Assembly (NCBI GenBank): GCA_902786745.1 | Contig: CADADR010000007.1 | Span: forward strand, 16,282 to 80,281 | Direction of reading: 5' to 3' | DNA: 64,000 nt | Origin: an uncultured Bacteroidia bacterium | Lineage (GTDB): Bacteria; Bacteroidota; Bacteroidia; Bacteroidales; F082 | In this document: positions 7,982 to 14,801 of the stretch, piece by piece | Position numbering within the stretch: the stretch's first letter is position 1 | Layout: every line of letters begins with the position of its first letter | The notes under the pieces: model-generated | What the model saw: the letters and a program-made list of their open reading frames with translations, nothing else | What the model was told of the DNA's origin: nothing | Database searches by the model: none | Program-made: the position numbers and the translations under genes

Positions 7982-7989
7982 CAAAGATA
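7982..7989 (-). promoter_or_regulatory. Promoter -7 box of the ATPase gene
   Basis: TATCTTTG on the minus strand (TAnnTTTG consensus), ~18 bases before the ATG at 7964. Confidence 0.55.
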
Positions 7990-7993
7990 CATA

Positions 7994-8028
7994 TTTTGTC
8001 ATAAAATGATTATCATAAAATGACAAAA
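7994..8028. promoter_or_regulatory. Palindromic operator-like site upstream of the ATPase gene
   Basis: Two copies of the palindrome TCATAAAATGA (7999-8009 and 8013-8023) lie within a larger inverted repeat bounded by TTTTG and CAAAA. The site covers the expected -33 region of the ATPase promoter, which fits repressor binding by a dimer pair. The ATPase's own winged helix is one candidate binder (inference). Confidence 0.5.
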
Positions 8029-8117
8029 CCTTTGTTTTTCATTTCGCTCATCAAAGCAGGCATTGGATGCCAATCAGGCAACGGTTCCTTGATCTGTGAT
8101 GTCAAATTATTGGTTAA

Positions 8118-8594
8118 TTATTTATATCGGCGGAAGGAATAGACGGTCCTTACGCCCAAGGTTTCTTTCTGTAAGACAAGTTTCGCCCTCGACATCTCCA
8201 CGACTTGATAGGTGCCTGACAGGCGCATTTCATAGCGAAGGCCCTCCGTGAGCCAGAGCGTCTTGGTGAAACTTATCCGCTTCTGAGAAGCGTTGAAGGA
8301 GAACTGCGCGCCGTCCACGTCCACGTCATCGAGGTCGAGCTGCGTGAAACTACCTTTCTTTGCAAGCGCGATGCGGGGTTCGCTCAAGGAAAGATAGAAA
8401 TGGACGCCGGAATAATCGACTTGATTTTGGGCGTCCTGCCCGACCGTACCGGCGGGAACGACACTCTTGGACTCCAGGGCCCACACTCCATAGATGGATC
8501 CCGTGAAATCTCCAGTATGACTGACTCTATTCACCCCGCAGGATGTAAGCAGGGCCATGCAGGCTATAACAGCCACAATCAACATTCTTTTCAT
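8118..8594 (-). CDS. Small hypothetical lipoprotein
   Basis: 158 residues with a lipoprotein signal peptide ending at Cys19 (LLTSC). The rest is beta-rich: YGVWALESKSVV near the N-terminus, then alternating short strands ending in TVYSFRRYK. The pattern (W-x-L near the start, ~150 residues) resembles lipocalin-like or META-like domains, but I cannot assign a family with confidence. It stands alone. Part of it is duplicated as a fragment at 6755-6818. Confidence 0.65.
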   Translation of the reverse strand: MKRMLIVAVIACMALLTSCGVNRVSHTGDFTGSIYGVWALESKSVVPAGTVGQDAQNQVDYSGVHFYLSLSEPRIALAKKGSFTQLDLDDVDVDGAQFSFNASQKRISFTKTLWLTEGLRYEMRLSGTYQVVEMSRAKLVLQKETLGVRTVYSFRRYK

Positions 8595-8746
8595 AGTAGT
8601 TTCGTTTAATTATTTGCAAAGTTTAGTAAGCTTTGCAGTCATGTAATACCAATGTAGGTTGTAGCGGTGGTAGGCATCTATGGCTGCAGCATAAGCAGCA
8701 CTCTTATTGTCGCTTCACGTGACAAGGGGGAATAATAATCGTAGAA

Positions 8747-9439
8747 TTACGCCATCACACCATTTAACAATAGTCCAGCAACTACCGCAATAAAGATACT
8801 CAAAAGCGTTCCAGCAAGCACATACTCTGTCTTTACTGTCTCCTTATCTCTGAAACGTATGATCGATTTGGCTGCTATTAAAAGACCTAATGCTTCATAG
8901 CGCTGTAAGCACACAAAAATCAGAATCAACCATCGTTCAACGGTGCCGATCAGTGCACCTGCTTTAAAACCTACTTCCTTATCTTCTGGCATTTTCACGC
9001 TAAAATGCTTTAGCATAAGTTTGATGAAGATGTTGGCAGGTTTCCAGCAAACGAGAAAAGCCACAATTACCATAACAACTTTCAAACTAATGCCAAATGC
9101 GATACTCCATTCGTGATGCGAGTACCAAAGCCAAGTTATAATAGCAAGCACTGCTATGTGCGACACCTGATCCAAGACAAACCACTCGACCTTCTCTTGA
9201 CGGAATGATTTCCAAAGGTCAATAAAGAAATGCGACACACCAATTATAGCCGCACACCACCAAAAACTCACATCGAATGACGCCAACCAGGACAATGCAA
9301 ACACAACAATGACATGCACATAAAGATTTGGACTGCGCCATTTCCTCTCCACTTTGTCCTTGCAAATTCTATTGTTCTGCAACACAAAGTCTGCCATCAA
9401 ATGAGCCAGGAATAAACAAACAAACAATTCCAACCACAT
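8747..9439 (-). CDS. DUF3307 membrane protein
   Basis: 230 residues with about five to six hydrophobic segments. The N-terminus (FLAHLMADFVLQ) and the GVSHFFIDLWK helix are typical of the DUF3307 family, integral inner-membrane proteins of unknown function. The start is 2 bases from the stop of the SatD-like gene, so the two are one transcript. DUF3307 beside a SatD-like protein is a recurring pair, which suggests the soluble partner controls or signals to this membrane protein. Confidence 0.8.
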   Translation of the reverse strand: MWLELFVCLFLAHLMADFVLQNNRICKDKVERKWRSPNLYVHVIVVFALSWLASFDVSFWWCAAIIGVSHFFIDLWKSFRQEKVEWFVLDQVSHIAVLAIITWLWYSHHEWSIAFGISLKVVMVIVAFLVCWKPANIFIKLMLKHFSVKMPEDKEVGFKAGALIGTVERWLILIFVCLQRYEALGLLIAAKSIIRFRDKETVKTEYVLAGTLLSIFIAVVAGLLLNGVMA

Positions 9440-9441
9440 AA

Positions 9442-10092
9442 TTAAAAAGATAATTCCTCAAAATCCATAATCGCCATATTCAGCAGTCCCCATTGCGCAT
9501 TCGTCGACCTTGTATTAACAGACGATTGGTAAATACCTAAACGTTCGCTAATCTCCACCTCTTTAAAGCCAAGTAGTTTATAGAAAACCACCTCTGCCTG
9601 TTTTGCCGAATACGAATCCACCATATTACCCAGAAGCGCAATGTATGAATCCAACAAATCATTAAATGGCATTGGAGCTTTATCTATCTCAAAAGCTGTA
9701 TACACATCGTCTCTTCTACATATTTTGTCGAGATTTCTACCCGACAAATAAATAGCTGGGCCATTGATAATATCCTCAGACCTATCCGCATAGTTGCCTT
9801 CGGCAATGCCGATCGAAAAGCGAATACCATGCCGCTGTAATAGTTCGTGACAATCGAATGTGCTCACTTGTACTTTCACAAACAACTTGATTAGCACAGC
9901 TATCCTAAGCGCATACTTATAATCAGGTATATAGCACTCAACGCTGTCACCTCTCACTATCCTAGCCCATAAGCCGGGGTAATCTTTCTCAAAATCATCA
10001 AGCAGACCACGCAAGCGATTGCGCAATGCTATATAATCCTCTGTCCTTAAAGAAGTAGAACGAACTATATCTGCTGAAAGGGTTGCTATCAT
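9442..10092 (-). CDS. SatD-like regulator with nucleotide-cyclase-like N-terminus
   Basis: 216 residues. The N-terminal two thirds carry a motif series like class III nucleotide cyclases: SADIVRST (Asp8, first metal Asp), RGDSVECY (Asp49, second metal Asp), IRFSIGIAEG (91-99), and NGPAIYLSGRNLDKI (110-124, where cyclases place the Asn and Arg of the active site; Arg119 is present, the Asn position is Tyr). Residues ~175-200 form a helix-turn-helix (FKEVEISERLGIYQSSVNTR). It matches the SatD family, whose function is unknown. It has its own promoter with repeated upstream boxes and is followed by the DUF3307 membrane gene. Confidence 0.7.
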   Translation of the reverse strand: MIATLSADIVRSTSLRTEDYIALRNRLRGLLDDFEKDYPGLWARIVRGDSVECYIPDYKYALRIAVLIKLFVKVQVSTFDCHELLQRHGIRFSIGIAEGNYADRSEDIINGPAIYLSGRNLDKICRRDDVYTAFEIDKAPMPFNDLLDSYIALLGNMVDSYSAKQAEVVFYKLLGFKEVEISERLGIYQSSVNTRSTNAQWGLLNMAIMDFEELSF

Positions 10093-10117
10093 ACGTCAAT
10101 CTCTCTTTTACCGACCG

Positions 10118-10183
10118 CAAAATTATAGCTTATTTTTTAGATACACAAGAAATATCTATTATTTTTTAGATATTTTTAGATTA
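10118..10183 (-). promoter_or_regulatory. satD-like promoter with repeated TATCTAAAAAATA boxes
   Basis: TAATTTTG at 10118-10125 (minus strand) is a TAnnTTTG -7 box ~26 bases before the ATG. Upstream, TATCTAAAAAATAA occurs twice as a direct repeat (10130-10143, 10159-10172), with a third weaker copy at 10171-10183. The two good copies are 29 bases apart. They overlap the -33 region, as expected for an operator, perhaps for the gene's own helix-turn-helix. Confidence 0.55.
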
Positions 10184-10212
10184 TCGAATCTTTTATGGAT
10201 AGCACTCGGTCG

Positions 10213-10380
10213 TCAATTTGCGTCATCGCGAGGTCTCATTCCGCGAAAACAAAAGAAGCAATCCAAACGTAGCGTCAATCGAGAAGATAACTTTTCATCC
10301 TTTTCTATAACAGCATAGAGTTCTTCAAAGTTCATCGTGCCTGGAATAACACTTTTCAACAAATGCTCTTCATATGCCAT
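10213..10380 (-). CDS. Small downstream partner ORF, possibly truncated
   Basis: 55 codons from an ATG at 10380 that overlaps the end of the upstream small gene by about 11 bases. The first ~38 residues (MAYEEHLLKSVIPGTMNFEEL...) look like a genuine protein start. The end (CFFCFRGMRPRDDAN) is encoded by the interspersed repeat at 10220-10265, so the gene was probably cut short by that repeat. I do not recognise the family. Confidence 0.35.
   Translation of the reverse strand: MAYEEHLLKSVIPGTMNFEELYAVIEKDEKLSSRLTLRLDCFFCFRGMRPRDDAN
10220..10265. repeat. Interspersed CTCGCGATGAC...GATTGCTT element
   Basis: On the minus strand TGGATTGCTTC... is followed by ...CCTCGCGATGACGC. This resembles a dispersed repeat seen in many bacterial genomes (GATTGCTTC followed by CTCGCAATGAC). 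It supplies the 3' end of the small ORF at 10213-10380. Confidence 0.5.
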
Positions 10381-10627
10381 AACGTTCACTAATGGAAGAA
10401 CAACAAACAAAACGCCCATTTTGGTAATCATCTTCAGATTCCTGAAGCACCGACTCCATCTGCTCGTGGGTATAAGCACACGGCAAAAGCGTCCCACTGA
10501 GGATAGCTACTGCTTCGGCAAGCAGCTCCTCACTCTCCGTTTGTGACACAAGCAGCGATGCCCGCTGGCGTAAAGCCACAAGCACATCGTAATTCCGTGG
10601 ATGAGATTTTTCTTGAATTGTTTCCAT
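10370..10627 (-). CDS. Small antitoxin-like protein
   Basis: 85 residues from the ATG at 10627; earlier in-frame starts would use TTG. Helical, acidic and Glu-rich in the middle. The C-terminus reads EDDYQNGRFVCCSSISERYGI, which loosely resembles the D/E-x3-GRxxxxEEVxxxxxxRYG tail of Bacteroidota antitoxins. A TAnnTTTG box lies ~19 bases upstream. The following small ORF overlaps its stop, which is the usual layout of a two-gene addiction module, but that partner is not a recognisable toxin. Tentative. Confidence 0.45.
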   Translation of the reverse strand: METIQEKSHPRNYDVLVALRQRASLLVSQTESEELLAEAVAILSGTLLPCAYTHEQMESVLQESEDDYQNGRFVCCSSISERYGI

Positions 10628-10645
10628 TAATAATTTATTGTTCTG

Positions 10646-10653
10646 CAAAGATA
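10646..10653 (-). promoter_or_regulatory. Promoter -7 box of the small gene pair
   Basis: TATCTTTG on the minus strand matches TAnnTTTG and is placed ~19 bases before the ATG at 10627. Confidence 0.5.
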
Positions 10654-10680
10654 CACAAATTATTTGATATATGCAACATG

Positions 10681-10725
10681 CGGCGGTCAGTTTAAGTTAC
10701 CCATAGTAAACGTTGACTGCCGCCG
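10681..10725. repeat. Short GGCGGC hairpin repeat (inner unit only)
   Basis: CGGCGG...CCGCCG hairpin with a nested TTAC-N5-GTAA. It is the core of the five larger elements at 50.5-54.5 kb but lacks their GATTCCC outer arms. It marks the boundary between the small gene pair and the end of the polysaccharide locus. Confidence 0.7.
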
Positions 10726-10741
10726 ATATATATACTTACTA

Positions 10742-10879
10742 TTACAACCCCACCATAATCTCCACGATCCTCTCAGCTGCATGGCCGTCCCACAGTGGTG
10801 GGGTGCCACCTTTCTTCCATTGGCCGGCGAAGAGGGCGTCTAAGGCCGGCTTGATGTTATCTGGATTAGTGCAGGTTAA
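10742..10879 (-). pseudogene. C-terminal remnant of a UDP-GlcNAc 2-epimerase
   Basis: Translating the minus strand gives NPDNIKPALDALFAG, then QWKKGGTPPLWDGHAAERIV to the stop. This is the typical C-terminus of hydrolysing-type UDP-GlcNAc 2-epimerases (WecB/WbpI/NeuC). It is in the same frame as the upstream DUF354 gene and begins directly after that gene's TAG stop. No upstream part is present. It appears to be the stump left when the locus was replaced by recombination. Confidence 0.8.
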
Positions 10880-11986
10880 CTATCTAAACCTCCCCTGGTA
10901 TCCCGGATTCTCTTTCATAATCCGACGGCTCTCAGGATAGTTCTCAATAAACCAGGTGAAGAAAGCCGTGACGTCAATCTTTTCAGAAAGCATCTTTTGT
11001 CGCCTTTGCTGGAAGACTTCATTTAGATTTGGCATAGACAGCAACTCCTCCACTTTGTCATACAGCCTTTGCGGTTCGGATGACGGTATGGCATAAGTAA
11101 GTCCATATTTATGTTCCAGCTCCTCAAGAACGCCGATTTTCCCTGCAAAATCGTTAAAACGAATTCCTGGTGTACCTAACATAGCTGCCTCGACCGCCAT
11201 ACTTTGACTATCTCCAATATAAAGTGACGCATATGACAATACATGATGGATATCCATAGGGTCGATACTGATTCTATACGAATCCAATTCTGGCGTTAAA
11301 GGGCGTTCAGAAGTAATATAGACATCAAATTGTTTGGATAGTTTCTCAATTAAGGTAGTTGCAATTTGATTGGTTATTCCTGATATGCCTTCATCATGAT
11401 GTGCCCGTAATTGAGCAAACCGAAGAAGTGCGAATGGCCGCGAAGAATCACGAAGGATTGGCGCCACGATATCCCATGATGGCTTAAACTCATTTGGATG
11501 AAGATATGCAAGTTTCTGATAGCCATGATACTTTGTCAACTTTGAGTCCCATTGTCCACCACTACAATTAAATGGAGTAAGGATAGCGTCAGCATATGGA
11601 TAGCTAGTTTTTGCAAAACGGGGCACCACTTCTGCATCATCTTCACAGCACACTATCATTGAGGTTCCAATTAAATGAGACAAAACAGGAGCGTATGTGC
11701 CCACCAACATTTTGGGCCGACGTCGTATCAAATAGAGAATAACATTCATCTCCATGCTGAATAGAGCCCAAATCAAGCCCAATTTGCCAACTGAAGGACG
11801 TTCTCGTTTCCTAACTATATAGTAATCATGACCACTCTGACGAACCAGATCTTCAAGCATGTCTTTCCGCTTGACAAGAAAATCCACTTCAAAGCCATGT
11901 TGTTCCAAAGCGGAAACCACATGTTTGAACATATGATAGTGAGCTGGATGACCTAAAAAAACAGCAATACGATTATTTTTCTTCAT
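10880..11986 (-). CDS. DUF354 family GT-B-like protein
   Basis: 368 residues from the ATG at 11986, which overlaps the upstream acyltransferase gene by 14 bases. The N-terminus (NRIAVFLGHPAHYHMFKHVV) and the later GDSQSMAVEAAMLGTPGI segment match the DUF354 family, which has a GT-B fold related to UDP-GlcNAc 2-epimerases and glycosyltransferases. It is probably a glycosyltransferase or nucleotide-sugar enzyme of the locus. It is the last intact gene of the AT-rich cluster; its stop codon touches the epimerase remnant. Confidence 0.75.
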   Translation of the reverse strand: MKKNNRIAVFLGHPAHYHMFKHVVSALEQHGFEVDFLVKRKDMLEDLVRQSGHDYYIVRKRERPSVGKLGLIWALFSMEMNVILYLIRRRPKMLVGTYAPVLSHLIGTSMIVCCEDDAEVVPRFAKTSYPYADAILTPFNCSGGQWDSKLTKYHGYQKLAYLHPNEFKPSWDIVAPILRDSSRPFALLRFAQLRAHHDEGISGITNQIATTLIEKLSKQFDVYITSERPLTPELDSYRISIDPMDIHHVLSYASLYIGDSQSMAVEAAMLGTPGIRFNDFAGKIGVLEELEHKYGLTYAIPSSEPQRLYDKVEELLSMPNLNEVFQQRRQKMLSEKIDVTAFFTWFIENYPESRRIMKENPGYQGRFR

Positions 11987-12500
11987 ATTGAGCAAGTTGA
12001 GGAGCAAGATCTTTTACAATTCTAGCGGGAACTCCAGCTACCAGTACTCTTGGAGGTACGTCTTTGGTTACCACCGAGCCCGTAGCCACTACTGCCTCGT
12101 CGCCAATAGTCACACCAGGGATGATGGTCACATTTGGCATAATCCAAACACCTTTACCGATAGTCGTCCTCTTAATGGTTCTGGGATAGAGATTTTTCAA
12201 AATCGTGTCTGATGGAATATTGGCATGCGCCGTGATGATAGCACGGTCGCCTATCGAGGAATAGTCTCCGATGCTGATTTGGTCCGTAAAAACCCGATCA
12301 AAAATCACCTCATGACCAATGTAGACGCCCTTCCCTATTTTCACGCCACGCCAACGCTGCATGACCGTACGCCACGACTTGATGGGCGTGATGAAAATCA
12401 ACTTATCAAGAAAGAAACGCCACAGAAACTTGATGGCGTACCAAATCTTTCCGAAAAAGCTGTCCAAACCATAAAACTGAAGTACTTCTTTTGCTGGCAT
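11973..12500 (-). CDS. Left-handed beta-helix O-acetyltransferase (WcaF-like)
   Basis: 175 residues with hexapeptide repeats (IGKGVYIGHEVIFD... IGDYSSIGDRAIITAH... [37 protein letters not shown]). The ending LVAGVPARIVKDL is typical of sugar O-acetyltransferases. It transfers acetyl from acetyl-CoA to a glycan hydroxyl. It sits between a polysaccharide deacetylase and the DUF354 gene; the end overlaps the latter by 14 bases, so translation is likely coupled. Confidence 0.85.
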   Translation of the reverse strand: MPAKEVLQFYGLDSFFGKIWYAIKFLWRFFLDKLIFITPIKSWRTVMQRWRGVKIGKGVYIGHEVIFDRVFTDQISIGDYSSIGDRAIITAHANIPSDTILKNLYPRTIKRTTIGKGVWIMPNVTIIPGVTIGDEAVVATGSVVTKDVPPRVLVAGVPARIVKDLAPQLAQYEEK

Positions 12501-12502
12501 AA

Positions 12503-13426
12503 TTATTCCAATTTACGTTGATAGAGTTCTTTGCAAGTAATAAACTCAAATGACTTCTTTTGAAAGAACGTCAGTTCCCTCTCAAAGATGGGCAAAGCCT
12601 TCTCGCCCAAGTTTTTCACTTTTAGCTTATGGCGCAATACATCGCCCAACAGGTATGACAGATAGTTGCTTGCCCGGCGCTCGATCTTACCGCCTTCCCA
12701 GTCCTCATCAATAAATTCGTTGGGATGAGTCAAAAACACAAACTGTCGGCCATTGCAGCAGGTCTCCCAATACAGCAGGCGACGGGTCGCCCGATTAACT
12801 CCCGGAGCAATACGCATGAAGGTGCCGATATATGGAAATCCGATGGCAGAGATGGGTGCCTCAAGTACCTGAGAATCGCCCTTTTTAAAGATATTGTCTG
12901 GGTTGACAAAATATGCTTTTCGTGGGGCTGTAATCCAATGGAGCTTCTTCAAAGCACCGAAGGAAAACATCATATCCAAGCGCTGCGATGAAACAGAGCT
13001 GTCCACCTTAAACCCCGCTTCTTTCATAATCATGGGGAAGCGTTCATCCACGCGTGCCGCCGGAGCCCTAAACGAGACCACCTCATCGCCGATGATATCC
13101 TCGAGTATATGCTTCGACTGCTTCAGGTGCGAGAGTTGCTCTTCGGGCGTTAGCACATCGAAAGCCTGGCTCACTTCATGGGTAAGGCCATGCGAGCCCA
13201 CCTCGTGGCCGCGTTCGTAGGCCATCCTCACCACTCCCGGATAGAGTTGAGCAATATGACCCGTATAGAAAAACGTAGCTTTAACGCCATACTTGTCGTA
13301 GAGGTCAAGCAGACGTGGCATGCCTTGGGTCAACACATACTCGCCAGTCTTGTCCCGGAGTTTGTGATTCAAAATCGACGTAGTTTCCACGTCGTTGGTA
13401 ATGAGACAAATGCGTTCTTTATTCAT
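12503..13426 (-). CDS. Polysaccharide deacetylase (NodB-type)
   Basis: 307 residues from ATG 13426, which overlaps the previous gene's stop by 8 bases. The NodB pattern is visible: ITNDVE (metal Asp; the usual TFDDG is altered to TNDVE), ATFFYTGHIA, HEVGSHGLTHE (the H-x3-H metal pair) and VVSFRAPAARVD. It removes N-acetyl groups from polysaccharide amino sugars, or acts on a lipid-linked intermediate. No signal peptide is seen, so it probably acts in the cytosol, like the deacetylases that work on lipid-linked or nucleotide sugars. The altered first motif still has an Asp. Confidence 0.85.
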   Translation of the reverse strand: MNKERICLITNDVETTSILNHKLRDKTGEYVLTQGMPRLLDLYDKYGVKATFFYTGHIAQLYPGVVRMAYERGHEVGSHGLTHEVSQAFDVLTPEEQLSHLKQSKHILEDIIGDEVVSFRAPAARVDERFPMIMKEAGFKVDSSVSSQRLDMMFSFGALKKLHWITAPRKAYFVNPDNIFKKGDSQVLEAPISAIGFPYIGTFMRIAPGVNRATRRLLYWETCCNGRQFVFLTHPNEFIDEDWEGGKIERRASNYLSYLLGDVLRHKLKVKNLGEKALPIFERELTFFQKKSFEFITCKELYQRKLE

Positions 13427-14732
13427 TATAAAAAAAACGATGCTTCCCGTTTTCCAAAGGTTCAAATTTATCAACATATTCAACCAATAACGAACATCCA
13501 TCCCCGATAAACCGATTCATTTCATTACACAACAATTTCTCCTGCTCTTTGGTCCATTTTCCCTCCAATGGTTGAATTTGAATCTTCACTTCAGATCCAC
13601 TAATTCTTCGAATACGATACGCTTCAACATCAAATTTATTCATAAGAACAGTATATCCTGGCGATGTAAGCACATGCCCATTGTCCAACTTAATCACATC
13701 CGAAGCCCGACCATTTATTTTTGTCAAAACAGCACAATTATAATTATCATCCGAGAAGTCAATTCGAACGCTATCACCAAAATCATATCGCATCAAAGGG
13801 AAGGCATTATTCAAAAAGCATGTTGACAAAAGTGTCCCTTCTCCTTCATCAAACTCATCGATTATTTCAGGAATAACATCATAACTAATCGGGTACTTCC
13901 CTGGTTCAACTTCAAAAGCTGTTATTCCCGCATCACGTGCGCCATAACTATCCATTACCCTGCAATGAAACGTTGATTCAATTGTGTCTCTATATGTATC
14001 AGTTAGATTCTCCGAAGTAGTAAAAGCCCCTTTCACATAAGAAACGTCCAAATTGTTCTCCTTTGCATATTTTGCCATCAAATACACAGCTGATGCGTAG
14101 CCATAAATAAAGTGGATTCTCTCTTTTCGCATCTTCTCAAAGTATTTTGCACATAATCCATCTGACAATTCCAAACTATTTAACCCTTTTTCTTGGCGAA
14201 TCCAGTCGTATATCCTACGCTTTAAAGACGCCTTCTTTCCAAACAAAGACGAGCTACCCAGAGCGGCAAACTTGTCACCATATCTATACCCCATTGTACG
14301 CCACGAATAAATTTTTGATGCCGTCAGATATCCCCAGACATTCTCATCCGTATAATAAGACATAGGCACACCAGTTGTACCCCCTGTCTTGTCTTTACGA
14401 TGGGGTATTTCGTCAATATCATCAGGGACAAACTCCAAGAAGTGTTGTTTCACAATATCTTTCGTGACAACTGGTACTATTTTTAAATCCTTTGCTTCTA
14501 ATATATCTGTAGGTTTTATTCCTAATTCATCGAACAACCTTTTATAATACGCCGTATGTTCATAGGCATGTTTGACAAAATGCTGCAACTGCTTATTTTG
14601 CCATGCCTCAATTTCTTCTCTTGACCATTGGTTCATTATTTCAATTTGCCTCAACCAAGATGACGTGCATGTCCCCGTCAGTTTCTCCGCCAAAGGCAAC
14701 ACAAAACCTAGCCTAACTCTCTCACCAAACAT
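13419..14732 (-). CDS. PaaK/CapK-like adenylate-forming protein
   Basis: 437 residues from the ATG at 14732. It has the AMP-binding loop TGGTTGVPMSYYTD and other features of the phenylacetate-CoA ligase (PaaK) family; the capsule-locus branch is named CapK or coenzyme F390 synthetase-like. By family it would activate a carboxylic acid as an acyl-adenylate; in glycan loci the substrate is unknown and could be an acyl or amino-acid decoration of a sugar. The downstream deacetylase overlaps it by 8 bases, so a swap of acetyl for another acyl group on an amino sugar is a reasonable inference. Confidence 0.8.
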   Translation of the reverse strand: MFGERVRLGFVLPLAEKLTGTCTSSWLRQIEIMNQWSREEIEAWQNKQLQHFVKHAYEHTAYYKRLFDELGIKPTDILEAKDLKIVPVVTKDIVKQHFLEFVPDDIDEIPHRKDKTGGTTGVPMSYYTDENVWGYLTASKIYSWRTMGYRYGDKFAALGSSSLFGKKASLKRRIYDWIRQEKGLNSLELSDGLCAKYFEKMRKERIHFIYGYASAVYLMAKYAKENNLDVSYVKGAFTTSENLTDTYRDTIESTFHCRVMDSYGARDAGITAFEVEPGKYPISYDVIPEIIDEFDEGEGTLLSTCFLNNAFPLMRYDFGDSVRIDFSDDNYNCAVLTKINGRASDVIKLDNGHVLTSPGYTVLMNKFDVEAYRIRRISGSEVKIQIQPLEGKWTKEQEKLLCNEMNRFIGDGCSLLVEYVDKFEPLENGKHRFFYNE

Positions 14733-14801
14733 AATAATCAATTGTTTTTATTTGAAGATTATTAATTAATTAATTTAACAAACCACACGATAATCATAGT
14801 C

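Noticed and set aside
8747..10092. Known Pycsar or CBASS defence system
   Set aside because: The cyclase-like protein matches the SatD family and has an HTH; no standard Pycsar or CBASS effector or ancillary gene is present. Kept only as a signalling candidate.
14733..14801. Promoter in the AT-rich gap between the CapA and PaaK-like genes
   Set aside because: TTAATTAATTAATT-type sequence but no TAnnTTTG box in the right orientation; genes on both sides belong to one operon.
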